From Verrucomicrobiaceae bacterium UBA7681 (GTDB taxonomy: Bacteria > Verrucomicrobiota > Verrucomicrobiia > Verrucomicrobiales > Verrucomicrobiaceae), in the NCBI GenBank assembly GCA_002482965.1, contig DLGZ01000079.1:1-61420 (forward strand): a stretch of DNA of 61,420 bases, in the 5' to 3' direction. The stretch's first letter is position 1; each line of letters begins with the position of its first letter. Position numbers and translations under genes: made by a program. The notes below the pieces were generated by a model. The model had not been told where the DNA came from. It saw only the letters and a program-made list of their open reading frames with translations, and ran no database searches. Shown piece after piece: positions 53,501 to 56,545 of the stretch.

Positions 53501-56036
53501 CGATCTTGGCAGCACGACGCGCATCATCACCGTCACCAGCCCACAAAATGTTTCCACTTTGGGAGGTTTGGTGTCCGGCGCTGCCGGTCTGACGAAGGCG
53601 GGCAATGGCATGCTTCGCCTTAGCAACGCCGCCAATAGCTACGGCGGCACCACCACCATCTCCGGCGGCCTGCTGCAGCTCGGTGCAGCGGGCGTGATTC
53701 CTGATGGCTCGGCCCTCATCGTCGGAGCAAGTGGGGCATTCGATGTCAATGGCAAGGCTGAAACTCTCGGCTCGCTGGCTGGCGATACCGCCACCACGGG
53801 CGGCCTGATCACCAATTCGGTCACTGCAACCTCGGCCACGCTGACCATCGGCGCGGATAACACCAGCACCACCTTTGCCGGCGTCCTTACCGACACCAAG
53901 GCCGGTGTGGCCGCCACCGGAAATCTGCTGCTGACAAAGACTGGCACGGGCCTGCAGACACTCACCGGCGCGAACACCTATGCCGGAGCCACCACCATCG
54001 GCGGCACAGCAGGCGGCTTGCAGATCCAGAACACGACCAGCAGCACGACCTTCGCGACACTCGGCAACACAAGGATCACCGTTGGTTCTGGAGTGTCACT
54101 TTTTGCGACAGTGGCTGGCGGTGCTCCCACGACGGTGATCAACATCGGCAGCACGGCCATTACGACTGAGGGGGCCAGCTTGGTCCTGAGCGCAGGGGCC
54201 AAGCTCGACATGCGTGACAACGCACTCGGCACCCTCAACATCCTCGAAGGGGGCACCTTCGCACTGGCAGGCCTTACCGTGGCCTCGACGGCGAATCTCT
54301 ACTTCGATATCGGCAGCGTGTCCGCCCTCGCGGGAGTTTTTGGCGGAGCTGACAAGCTCAATGTCACCAAGACCGCCGCCATCACCTCCGGCGCACTGAT
54401 CACCCTGAACGCCGTCACCGGAGCCACAGGCATCACCACGGGCATCATTCCCCTCATCACTGCCAGCGGCGGCTTCACCGGCACCGGCACCAACAACTTC
54501 ACGCTCTCCGCATCCACGCTCACCCTCTCCGGTGCCTGGGGCAGCAAGACTTACAACGTGACACTTGCAGGTGTGCAGAACACGGCAACTCAAACTGCGC
54601 TGAGCATCTCCATCGTTGCCCCCACCACCGCCTACTGGTCCGGCGCTCTGGATGGCAGCTGGAGCACCAACAACGCCGGGGGCGTGACCAACTGGCGCAC
54701 GGATGCCACCAGCAACGTGGACACCCAGGCCACTCCGGACGCGACCACCCATGTATTCTTCAACACGACCACTCCCGCGGCCTCCTTCCTGACCACGAAC
54801 AACCTCACCACTGCGACCTCCATCGCCAGCCTGACCTTCACCAGCGCCGCTACCGGGGCGGTCACCATCGGCAACAATGGCAGCAGCTCCAACACCCTGA
54901 CCATCGGCACAGGCGGCATCACCCACAGCGCCAGTTCGGGAACCAGCACCCTCAATGTGGACGTCATTCTTGGCGCATCGCAAACCTGGATAAACAACAG
55001 CAGCACCGCCCTCTCGATCAACGGCTCGACCATCACCGGTTCCGGCATAAACCTGACCGTGGCAGGAACTGGGGACACCAACGTCGCAGCTGCGATTCAG
55101 ACGGGCGCTGGCACGGTGACCAAGCAAGATGAAGGCAAGCTCGTCCTCACTGCGACCAACACTTACTCAGGTGCTACTCAGGTCACCGGTGGCAATCTGC
55201 AGGTCGGTGCAAATGGCATCGGTTCCGCCGCTTCCTCCGCCGTGTCTGTATCCGGCACTGGCAGCACGGCGACAACCGTCTCCGCAGTCTCCGGCTCACC
55301 GGTCACATCTTCTACTGTCCTTTCGGTCAACCAGTTAGCCGCACCTACTCTCTCCGGTACCGGGACCGTTGGCGCAGTGACCTTGGGCAGTCTCTCAACT
55401 GTTGGCGTCCTCCTTCCCGGAGATGCTGGCGGCACCACTCCCGGCACGCTCACCCTCAATGGTGCGCTCACGGTTAACTCCGGTTCGCAGATCCAGTTCT
55501 CCGTCACCTCCAGCAACACCAATGCCCTGACCCTCGACTCTGGCTGGACCTCAGCCGTGAGCGCTGCCGCCTACCTCGGCACCCACGCCACGGCAGGGGG
55601 CGGCAGCACACCCGATTCCATCTACACCCAGTGGAACACCGTCAGCGGCACCTACAGCTCGCTCAGCCTCGCAGGCCAGACCTTGAGTCTGGGTGGCAGC
55701 TCCGGTGGCACTCCGACGATCCTGGTGCAGACCACAGGAACCCCCAGCCTGGCCCAGGGAGACATCTTCAAACTGCTCGACTGGTCTTCGATCGCCACCG
55801 GCACCGCAGACAGCATCGGCACTCCCTCAGGCAGTTCTGCCTTCACCACCGCCAATGACCTCTACCTTCCTGAACTTGCCTCCGGCCTCCAATGGGACAC
55901 CTCCGCCTTCGCCAGCTACGGCATCGTCGTTATCACTGTCATCGTCCCAGAACCCGGCCGCATGGTCCTCATGCTCCTCGGATTGGCCGCCCTGTTCATG
56001 CGCCGCCGAAGGAGTCAGACAAGAGTCATTGGATGA
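32499..56036 (+). CDS. Giant autotransporter-associated-repeat protein with PEP-CTERM tail
   Basis: The protein has 7,845 residues from ATG 32499 to TGA 56034. The frame is open further upstream (TTG at 32415), but only the ATG places a signal peptide at the N-terminus: basic start, hydrophobic core F-T-G-L-C-L-F-L-L-M, cleavage probably after L-N-A (residue 33). No clear Shine-Dalgarno sequence precedes it. The chain is Gly/Thr/Ser/Asn-rich beta-helix-type sequence with more than 25 autotransporter-associated beta-strand repeats (N-T-Y-S-G-A-T-T-I-x-x-G-T-L type). Also present are 13 short VGQ-type domains, a PA14 domain, a second PATR-protein-like head module at about 54620-55000, and a VPEP sorting signal followed by a hydrophobic stretch and four Arg. 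There is no C-terminal beta-barrel, so anchoring through an exosortase-type system is expected instead of true autotransport. The exosortase gene is not in the window. Likely a cell-surface or matrix protein; its ligand is unknown. Confidence 0.95.
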   Translation: MRQPNSPSALARFTGLCLFLLMPVITLPVPLNALTLVWDPSQDQSGSGGAGTWDTVTSSWLSGGVDLSWINAAGNTASFQGAGGLVTLAANITAEGLIFDAPGYTLAGNGAPQVLTLGSAGITVSSSAGTISIGDSNLSLLLGAAGSFINNSTGLLTLAGNISNGGNLLTLSNTASGNTTISGGISGTGGLTVNSSGSGIVTLSGINSYAGATNVLAGTLNLGSTSALSSGSALTLADVAGATLDLNGFSQSVAALSGGGALGGNLVLGNGAVLTIGGALTSAVGGYSQTTNIANPGSWNTYSGLLSGTGSLALTGGSSLHLTNNANTYSGFTNVLGGTLVISNMGQLGTSTTAITVAGFSNQLAGGAIMVQGGTTGINFNRNLDVNGYGISGANNSAGYALVSIGNNTFSGIITAATGADTRIGTVAGNTVFTSASTLNIGGNTLILNGAGNFIVNSFVTGGALSVNAFYRWSGGGLLGQISLTNPYNNFLGRVEVTGSYLRITSPGALGTGVDNGSILSYAGSYELRVDPGYTDFSKKTINYVSASGSAIIAARAVGGVGINQTITIGGASVNGVISPGFNESLTTGPLVTTFNGNDGYGVTIGAGGTITYGFTASTGAGTNHSYTSNLNGLLTLNSSFLSVDTAATRTYTITANGDVVVTGNLLSSAGAVDHIWSKAGYGTLAIQGTASTNIGAFNITNGSLNINALSSLNVNTTATTGSGGIALASTTTNGVLNYLGSAAAGVGETSNKAIILAGTTGSGVIFANQQQSAANTSATALALTSNIAAVGAGAKTLYLEGYNNTVNDAVINQITGLILDNATLAANKTSLVKGGSGTWLYAPTASSYAAAAVASGATVSTNGTTTLGGTVLNFASTTGLAVGQQVFGTGIVAGTYISAVSSNTVTLSVGTSAAIASAASIVFGGEASSSTTIPTVSTSGSTASGATTVILASTAGLAVGMAVTGSAGLPAGGIITAINSGNNTITLSAATTAVIAASTALTFNGAVNTNVVTVTNASGLVVGQSVTGPNVPAGTVITAIYGNNVVLKNTIAATITGGSVLYFGSIGAAGVAQSFSGAVTVAGGTLQIQPTAGTGNGSAPLSSSNNLTFATDPLTGNGYAGGTFQMLGSAAAGTMTMTVGQLIPTAGQGNIITTANGGTPTLSFGNATPIGTRGAGAVLNFSPGAGTTIQFTTTPFLSNGLLGISATSKGFAFYTDSTTKAVDFATVTGTGPFMVSPFTNYVSGLPVSGSTATSTYWLSSGTVTTTAAETVNALKISGDTTLTLGGVLTLGAASSIDGVLFDNSTGSATIGASSAAFTLGGANSEIIVYTGGSTNANTLTISAAISSGTGALTKAGAGTLIISGANTFTGNVYIDQGTLQLSGASAMLGVITTVGNITAVRQDAVLDLNAAGADNTITIGALTGAGTITNSGAGSKTAATLNIGLYGTTTTASSTFSGLLQDGEKGSGVLNVTKNGSGVQYLNPLNGATSSTSATGQTLGTLGYNTYSGVTTIAQGTLAVTLLANYGSVSSIGTGSAQGNAASLVLGSSAGATAGVLQYIGQNSNSFISSIQSPSVQTNRLFTLAGNGALDSSGGFGNSAVGSGNNNMAVLWFTNTAAVAFSTAGAKTLTLQGTSTGDNEIDLQLIDNTIDSTALSVTKAGTGTWILGNTNNTYSGATTISAGALRAQDAGSTTTSATTISDSASSDILDFANTAGLVVGQTVSGAGIASGTTIASILSPLQIRLSSANTVANGTTLSFGSINSLSANSNLVLAGGVLETSGYFTRALGTGAGQLQWSGGTSNGGFAASGSSLLVAIGGIDNPTTLVFGTAPFTSGVFMLGSTTALSDTTVLNSIDLNGGARSITATASATTAAAISTLAGNIIGATGSSLTLTVSASTMLLINGANTYSGNTTINGGGAIAVQSIGSGTSSSSFGDSTGQLNLGSGTTTGGILLYTGVGETVTRTINLNTTTGTNTIDASGSGALNLTKIVNLGSGAKTLTLTGLSREANTVSSVLADNGGALTISKTNSSIWILGSANTFTGGVSVIDGFLGIGEGWSTISASSANPLGMSAGTLLTLGSTGGLFTLTTGGTTFNSAVNLTGPNITINGLNSITFNGATTFNVTSASSIFNNIGPDGTLTFGGPITWAASAFGFTLGGTGNTVFNAGLPGTANSSFTINTLGTVTFNASNANTAGMSLTEGNVIANAKNPFGVGGVFTFTGGTLSAGNLALTGTNAIVNAVTLAGSAGVLTGSNSIEFSGVVGMAASRVLTNNITGPASLTLSGGVSNTAVSTLILAGSGNTLISGAYAAGTGANALTYSGTGTLTLTAANAYTGATTLNSGTTVLSGASGALAGTSAITVNQSATLTLDNTTNTASARLGNHALTLAGGTLKLIGNAAGSTETSTSTLTLGTSGQDLITITNNGGTTKLNFGYLLASVGSTLNVTSNVALGTSSNQVNFGASLSTSAATVTGTTLTFASTTGLVVGQAVSGVGILNGTTISSLTGTTVTLSQAVAASGVTSATPITFGVPLVGGIASSANALLPRVIINGTSWATMGANGLTTFSNYSTPTDVTLASLIATPTIALQVTSSTTNALYSAGAAAGGRIINALSINGSGLTVGVGTDAASTLASDLSLTLGSGGILVNGGTNTLNATRIVLAPINVTTTVAPAAAGTEALIQVASGATLNLGGTLVGTLLTNTNLAGTNFYANTTAPVASVAIAGLTKGLSGNLNITARQFYTGPTNLNGGTTKLAAGNNTLFDNGGALSVNYGATLDLNGTTQYIGNFSNSTASAAWTVGGTVTSTGGAALLVANSTTGSWGGSITGSSANAITYVRVGGNTTTFDAINSYYGATIIMGGGLTLQDNGALTNTSSVTVNYSILTLSSNADLLINNNDRINDAATITLNGGSLAYTGRASTYTSETLGALNAASGFSNITVTSGGSGTYSNADLGFASISHGTDAVLNFIGSSLGGEGSSPRVLVADSASLGYSTDSGVIGPWAIVNSDTWAGFNPSLGIGAVGTNGYQGYAGGYMSGGTVTTTTAVLGANVLNTYSGGTLNGFGAGNVTNILNGIIGINQVITLSAGGATTDYLRFAGVAENDLAFTSSSDVLNIIKGGLLHSNSGAGSTTIGTLGVRGILTSGGLETSGTTEFVIFNTLGTATTTTGIAGTGTVINSNVVSVATTNGLFAGMAVSGTGIASGSYVTQILNGNQFLISSNATSTTGAQTLTFGANMVINSSIQDNGLGNVTRLNKSGTGTLTLTGANSYSGGTVITQGTLNLAATTAGTLVIPSGGITVVGSGSGINATALTVATTMSNGTLTGIGGQIDSSNSLTVIGKATVTLAGTQTLSNLVFNNNGGEGAPTVTTAATIPVSVLNLSSLNPITASSSNPFTVSTISVASLGLTAGINTITVNPIQIEGNTVTQLTAGLNISSPIVGIGTKGTGVGISKAGNGLLQLSGASTFDGGVNLTAGGIAIAASSTTVGGVVTSGPLGTGTFTIGSGTYLTSTATTNVISNALVLGGNDLSYKGPNGLTLNGALTLNSGATTINVDVPGTFLTLGGVVTDSGGTSSIIKTGLGTLALTNNNSFGGSITVNEGVFVLGGTTGSSPQPLLNSTVMLTSNGTLALENNGQYSNSLIVYQGLAITINPNSNYANLFVGNASTIGVAVSGNGTGNTIKVSQLTMTGSQVLNLGSANAYSIIIQNLTNTTDAPRINVAAGMTAYVYNYSAGYKPINIGLGTLYLPDVTTVGTTTTVATNPIELSTYNSSNYYPLVIQAPATAPTTVPSGYTQGGLAASFSSLGAAQGIVSVNVAGIGSSGSGTVSLLNDASLNNRASDTTASFTNGITTLQGLLQITTGGTYTFRSATDDAGLLYIDGQLVLNDRGPHAFISEAAGSGQITLSSGYHTITYTAYNGTLSGSYRLLYSGADTTGNGVGNTVAGATGGFQAISSSNLYYAAAAPTAANGYNFAAIINNNYTLAASASATIDTLGSPLGVVIAPSTGTAMVLGNNSALNIVNSSTGIYGAGWVGVAGSITIGNGVILATSNTASQSAGTLNLIGNIAQTGGGAANALYKAGTGSLILGGNNTGFTGDLVIQSGFVQLNSATALSTGTTSSLGGTLIRNINTASTTLPTMAIGSSTLTLAGSDTATSLSLQIGMTVSGTGIAVGTYITAISGTTVTLSQAATAASAGTYYFNASGMLDLNGQTGVSGKVTINGIGALIPSAAAAPVAILAAGASGALWNSSANAASLTGTLTLGSSSTVGGNGNLTLNSIIGGAGITLTKQGTNTLILNASNGTQVFNTSILLGTLKLGNAGALGAAANTVTIASGAVIDLNGLAISNANSLTITGTGYGGSGTITGTGTVSSLGALINTSTTAASYAGTVTLAASSSVGTNYINSTSGLGSTSFGNLTLGAQVTGTGTLTKVGSNTLNLTGVTTASTLTGLNVALGKVVISGAATTMLGSATVVNVFGGPVSGLNPSNTLQLDYTGLGATSVNRANGRAITLNGGTLLLTANTGNITAQNENLGTSSLTINGGFNVITLDVNSTSTLQLSTTGAGTLVRTANTGTVLIRGAGLGQSAVLTVGKTNVVLGTAPTLIQATAGLAGTKNASITPWIIVDDTGTNGSGTSFAFNGANGLRALDQLTEMDTAFSLGNNILVSSALTAGGATSNYLWTMVNSLTLTAGGSLAIVANRNLSIDSGGILATGNATIGSVGGGFLDAVNTSSGASREFLIYTAGSNTVLTINAALGGTTAPTTAGMTKSGNGTLLLGAAQNSYTGQTRINLGTLKLAPATTTTNALFYSFTTAPAISALTSTLNAGALTVNAGGTLDLNGNSQTTGNFTSVGVLPGTGGTVTNSSLTTTSTLTVASSAVSDWAGQITGAINFVKTGAFTLSVHDNNTYTGSTTIQSNVLSLIDQGRLSGTSGIFIRNAVLQWNDTGIQAMSNRLDTNVPITLDGGAFQFISRSGTAGSATIGNLILAGGANELRLDVGLAGGAGAGIGSATLNIASILSRSVGATLNFYSGSGAMGDNPSVLFSTAPTLTNGIIGAWATVIGLDSSVGSATPNAEFATYDPVTGVRALTAAMQTTSFATSTANSNLRFGDTAILVTTGGATVNTLTWNGITAARALSFGAGTDTLTLTSGGLLVGTNNFATSMGSTSLRGQFTAGSGQSELFLHVGASNLTVNSAIIDNGVSGGLNLVLDGMSQSTSTPTVTLAGANTYLGTAYVNAMVVNLNNLSGSGNAINGNLVISGGNNNATDSMPIANSAVLNLASQQIADTATVTVRGGAQWALNGFNETISSLVFNSPGGGTAGNGPIVQTGSGILTLTGGITSTSLDDVRAVPALQGLLSLSTSTTVTVDPVTNAAVNGNNQLGLTINSNILSSGTILKAGTGTLQFGGVSFVSNSFGFADGNSGVIVLGANSNYASTTINLGYSGNILDMRGQTNLQVGTITGVAGSIIKNFSVNTVGTLVTGDSTGGTFAGTFNSDYYTNGTGGGILNVTKIGSGNWILTGDSSANIIGTLLVDAGTVTVSGATGKLGFAIETISKGGVLTLDNSGVAGNAVNSRLGGTTAFTSSAHVLNFQGGTLNYIGNNNIATSEILGTVTLLAGQSMFNLTASTGAFATTVTITTLTAQSATNTGTLVISTTGLLGGAAAGTGRVNVYATTPALVGSIRPDIIGSDSTGTGLVTSDTNGFRLLTSADTALGYFAPTGRYLGTATPVAIAAMGGTASNALATSNVFLGSSQNLNLYASTTINSLTLNSGGGVTSTGGGADVNYVTGLATGSMLFNAAGTLNTLTLTSGAVVAKTGNVGFTGGALTQGAASLIFHTLDTLNVNSYLIGTGTLVKADSGTLNLQKSSFITGATFVNAGELDLTSGPNTLLVIPTITVATVAALNVNGGTVDLKGNNQAIASLTQTNGNILPGGAGTVTNTGTTATLFTVPSTATTTFIGTIAGNINLDKSGANILVLNNADGRNANMLTSIRGGTLTLKDSGTISNGGDINVYYAGLTLDNAGLSALSSRTGASNINLVGGTLTFGSKLGSDALNIAGSINLNGGASTIANNLYGSSANGTGSSVLTLASLTQSGTATVNFTVGAGTLGAAVLGMDGLAPASAASNPQILITSAPTLVNGIIGGWAVVGGTDFASYRATMDPVTGALGVGGLGASLNSTTPFGGYSASLLTAGGAIDNITIAASVGAVTSRTINSLRITAVSTVTQSTLGDTLSIASGGLLTNGLASVITGGRLTAGAVTSTSSTLYNYANNTATINSSITNNSNGNILSLVKSGASTTTLNVLPTVWTTATTTGSNSVTVASTAGLAIGQVVSAGLGQTAGAVIIGITDATRYTLSANVGTGSTTAAGTQFSLPTSQVLTVSNSNFTSNTITVPTGSVIYSGMSVSLAATSAGGGALTATTVASVSGNTVRLNGAFTTLPTSTATVLFGAIAASTATSTTASTTSGSNVVTLSSSTNGLYIGEVISGNANIPGGATITAITSPTSFTISANATGTGSVATTITTTATAPAAQSLATNTTSGSNTITVLGTPTLFIGQSVQGNGIPQGATITGITQGTGVTLVTLSQNATATGTANEYFGIQPVGLTVAGGMTASSSTVTVASTAGLVAGQSVNGAGIPLGATVSSITDSTHFVLSVPALVSVTSAPLTIGAALNPTSGSITGLQATTTAGSATVTVASTIGLYVGMPVTGNASIPENSYISAITSSTTFTITTGTGVTAGTNVATTIGAPAIGGYSNSYTGPTVVNQGTLTLSGTLGSIQVPGDLIINNANVTETTNGGQIASTSNVTFNGNTGVLTLVNTNTFASLTFNGTGGAQATTNITGGIFVLSGTTNAITSVNDNYGGTPTLSSATTWELAGLNRTITTSGLSPMNLIIGSVIQNVMGGTSSVAGIIKEGTGSLVLSGANTFNGGVQLNAGTLILGSSTALGTGTLTIAGGTTLQSGTAIQTVSNNVTVNGDFTFGGPVAVNGVILNGAIDLGSTTRIITVTSPQNVSTLGGLVSGAAGLTKAGNGMLRLSNAANSYGGTTTISGGLLQLGAAGVIPDGSALIVGASGAFDVNGKAETLGSLAGDTATTGGLITNSVTATSATLTIGADNTSTTFAGVLTDTKAGVAATGNLLLTKTGTGLQTLTGANTYAGATTIGGTAGGLQIQNTTSSTTFATLGNTRITVGSGVSLFATVAGGAPTTVINIGSTAITTEGASLVLSAGAKLDMRDNALGTLNILEGGTFALAGLTVASTANLYFDIGSVSALAGVFGGADKLNVTKTAAITSGALITLNAVTGATGITTGIIPLITASGGFTGTGTNNFTLSASTLTLSGAWGSKTYNVTLAGVQNTATQTALSISIVAPTTAYWSGALDGSWSTNNAGGVTNWRTDATSNVDTQATPDATTHVFFNTTTPAASFLTTNNLTTATSIASLTFTSAATGAVTIGNNGSSSNTLTIGTGGITHSASSGTSTLNVDVILGASQTWINNSSTALSINGSTITGSGINLTVAGTGDTNVAAAIQTGAGTVTKQDEGKLVLTATNTYSGATQVTGGNLQVGANGIGSAASSAVSVSGTGSTATTVSAVSGSPVTSSTVLSVNQLAAPTLSGTGTVGAVTLGSLSTVGVLLPGDAGGTTPGTLTLNGALTVNSGSQIQFSVTSSNTNALTLDSGWTSAVSAAAYLGTHATAGGGSTPDSIYTQWNTVSGTYSSLSLAGQTLSLGGSSGGTPTILVQTTGTPSLAQGDIFKLLDWSSIATGTADSIGTPSGSSAFTTANDLYLPELASGLQWDTSAFASYGIVVITVIVPEPGRMVLMLLGLAALFMRRRRSQTRVIG
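35068..35700 (+). repeat. Three VGQ-type domains inserted in a PATR unit
   Basis: Three consecutive domains of about 65-70 residues share G-L-x-V-G-Q/M-x-V-x-G-x-x-x-x-x-G-x-x-I-x-x-I followed by x-x-V-x-L-S/K and ending in x-x-F-G. They separate G-S-G-T-W-L-Y-A-P (before) from S-F-S-G-A-V-T-V-A-G-G-T-L (after), which would normally be adjacent in one PATR repeat. Confidence 0.7.
37585..37790 (+). repeat. Single VGQ-type domain inserted in a PATR unit
   Basis: The domain carries A-G-L-V-V-G-Q-T-V-S-G-A-G-I-A-S-G-T-T-I. It interrupts a unit that reads I-S-A-G-A-L-R-A-Q-D-A-G before it and S-L-S-A-N-S-N-L-V-L-A-G-G-V-L after it. Without the insert those two parts make an ordinary PATR sequence. 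Confidence 0.7.
39900..40090 (+). repeat. Single VGQ-type domain
   Basis: T-G-L-V-V-G-Q-A-V-S-G-V-G-I-L-N-G-T-T-I, then V-T-L-S-Q-A, ending near P-I-T-F-G. It is one of 13 copies in the protein and lies between beta-helix segments. Confidence 0.65.
42000..42210 (+). repeat. Single VGQ-type domain inserted before an I-Q-D-N-G segment
   Basis: N-G-L-F-A-G-M-A-V-S-G-T-G-I-A-S-G-S-Y-V interrupts a PATR-linked segment between E-F-V-I-F-N-T-L-G and M-V-I-N-S-S-I-Q-D-N-G. In the other superunits of this protein, E-L-F-L-H-V and the L-T-V-N-S-A-I-I-D-N-G segment are close together. Confidence 0.65.
43880..44310 (+). other. PA14-like domain
   Basis: T-Y-T-F-R-S-A-T-D-D-A-G-L-L-Y-I-D-G, followed by L-V-L-N-D and later G-Q-I-T-L-S-S-G-Y-H-T-I-T-Y. 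This is the hallmark order of PA14 domains, including the Asp-Asp pair and I-D-G turn. Many members bind carbohydrate. It is the only clear non-repeat domain in the passenger and the best candidate for ligand binding. Confidence 0.8.
44890..45110 (+). repeat. Single VGQ-type domain inserted before an L-D-L-N-G segment
   Basis: I-G-M-T-V-S-G-T-G-I-A-V-G-T-Y-I-T-A-I, then V-T-L-S-Q-A-A. It splits S-L-G-G-T-L-I-R-N from M-L-D-L-N-G-Q-T-G. The expected uninterrupted sequence would be of the S-G-G-T-L-D-L-N-G type. Confidence 0.7.
51430..52765 (+). repeat. Array of six VGQ-type domains inside one PATR unit
   Basis: Six consecutive copies with G-L-x-x-G-Q/M/E-x-V cores lie near 51490, 51715, 51948, 52172, 52386 and 52615, each about 65-73 residues long. 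The array separates V-K-S-G-A-S-T-T-T-L (before) from N-S-Y-T-G-P-T-V-V-N-Q-G-T-L (after), the two halves of one PATR repeat. It is the largest such insert in this protein. Confidence 0.75.
54620..55000 (+). other. Second head-type module near the C-terminus
   Basis: The segment Y-W-S-G-A-L-D-G-S-W-S-T-N-N, then V-T-N-W-R-T-D, H-V-F-F-N, I-A-S-L-T-F and L-G-A-S-Q-T-W-I-N-N-S resembles the module that normally begins PATR proteins right after the signal peptide. Here it is followed by one PATR unit and then the PEP-CTERM tail, so the last 470 residues resemble a complete small PATR protein without a signal peptide. Confidence 0.6.
55944..56033 (+). other. PEP-CTERM (exosortase) sorting signal
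   Basis: V-P-E-P at 55944-55955, then a hydrophobic stretch M-V-L-M-L-L-G-L-A-A-L-F-M, then R-R-R-R near the C-terminus. This three-part layout is the PEP-CTERM signal read by an exosortase-like transpeptidase at the membrane. Confidence 0.92.
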
Positions 56037-56061
56037 ATCACGCCAGCTTGAACGATTCATC
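56032..56061 (+). terminator. Inverted repeat over the stop codon of the PEP-CTERM giant
   Basis: GATGAATC (56032-56039) pairs with GATTCATC (56054-56061) around a 14-base loop, and the TGA stop lies in the left arm. A short T-run follows about 17 bases later (56078-56082). It could be a weak terminator or an mRNA-end stabiliser. Confidence 0.3.
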
Positions 56062-56545
56062 AGCCTTGCCATGGTGCTTTTTGGAAATAGCATTCGGAAC
56101 GTTAGCTGGTGAATCTTAGTGATAAAAATCAGTTAAAATCGGCCTTCGGAATACAAACAGGCTGCGACCCGCACGATTGCCAGCGCCGAAAGTGCAGGCT
56201 GGCAAACCAAGGTTTCAAAAGCCGCAATGTAGGGCTGATCGATCAGTGAAAGGATGCCGTGGCATGATCCACGGTCTTGTCGGTTCTGTACAAGTGAGGT
56301 AGACGCCCTTCTTCGTCCAGGATTGCGGAAAGCTAAGCATGATGTTCACCACTGGGAGTGGTGAGGCTGTGGAGAAGAGAGGGCATCCTTTGGAGTGCTC
56401 ATAGGACTCCTAAATTTTCATCCTTTTCGCCCTGTGATTTGACGACCCAGGTCATACTGACTCAGTCCGTTTACTCGGATTCACCCCCGAAAACGCGGGG
56501 GGGAAGCAAGCAGGCTGCGTGGGCAGCGTTGTAACATTACAACCT
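56037..56545 (+). other. Hairpin-rich 509-bp gap upstream of the cytochrome operon
   Basis: No coding frame with support was seen. At least six inverted repeats occur: TTGCCAGC/GCTGGCAA (56177-56205), palindrome CTGATCGATCAG (56235-56246), CCGTGG/CCACGG (56257-56274), CACCACT/AGTGGTG (56347-56363), GGAGT/ACTCC (56392-56410, followed by T-rich sequence) and CCCCCG/CGGGGG (56484-56501). A TTGACG at 56439 could be a -35 element but has no good -10 partner. The region may be a structured leader or hold a small RNA. Confidence 0.5.
56528..56543. promoter_or_regulatory. 16-bp dyad two bases upstream of the cytochrome gene start
   Basis: GTTGTAA-CA-TTACAAC is a perfect 7-bp inverted repeat with a 2-base centre, ending two bases before ATG 56546. 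It occupies the place of the ribosome-binding site, and no Shine-Dalgarno sequence is present. A repressor site overlapping the initiation region is the simplest reading; a structural role in the mRNA is possible. I could not assign it to a regulator family. Confidence 0.5.

Larger units (their letters stand above)
33080..55200 (+). repeat. Autotransporter-associated beta-strand repeats (PATR), more than 25 copies
   Basis: Recognisable cores include N-S-Y-A-G-A-T-N-V-L-A-G-T-L (about 33115), N-T-Y-S-G-V-T-T-I-A-Q-G-T-L (about 37012), N-T-Y-S-G-A-T-T-I-S-A-G-A-L (about 37515), N-S-Y-S-G-G-T-V-I-T-Q-G-T-L (about 42308), N-S-Y-T-G-P-T-V-V-N-Q-G-T-L (about 52780) and N-T-Y-S-G-A-T-Q-V-T-G-G-N-L (about 55155). 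They are usually preceded by K-x-G-x-G-T-x-x-L and followed by L-D-L-N-G. The family forms a right-handed beta-helix. DNA identity between copies is low, so these repeats are old, unlike the arrays in the first giant gene. Confidence 0.9.

Noticed and set aside
55000..56036. Classical autotransporter beta-barrel at the end of the PATR protein
   Set aside because: The C-terminus is a VPEP sorting tail; no barrel-length amphipathic strand region ending in Phe is present.
56439..56467. Sigma-70-type promoter starting at TTGACG
   Set aside because: There is no acceptable -10 hexamer at a 16-18 base spacing.
56519..56545. Upstream GTG start for the DUF1592 gene
   Set aside because: ATG 56546 gives a normal signal peptide. 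The GTG would translate through the 16-bp dyad.
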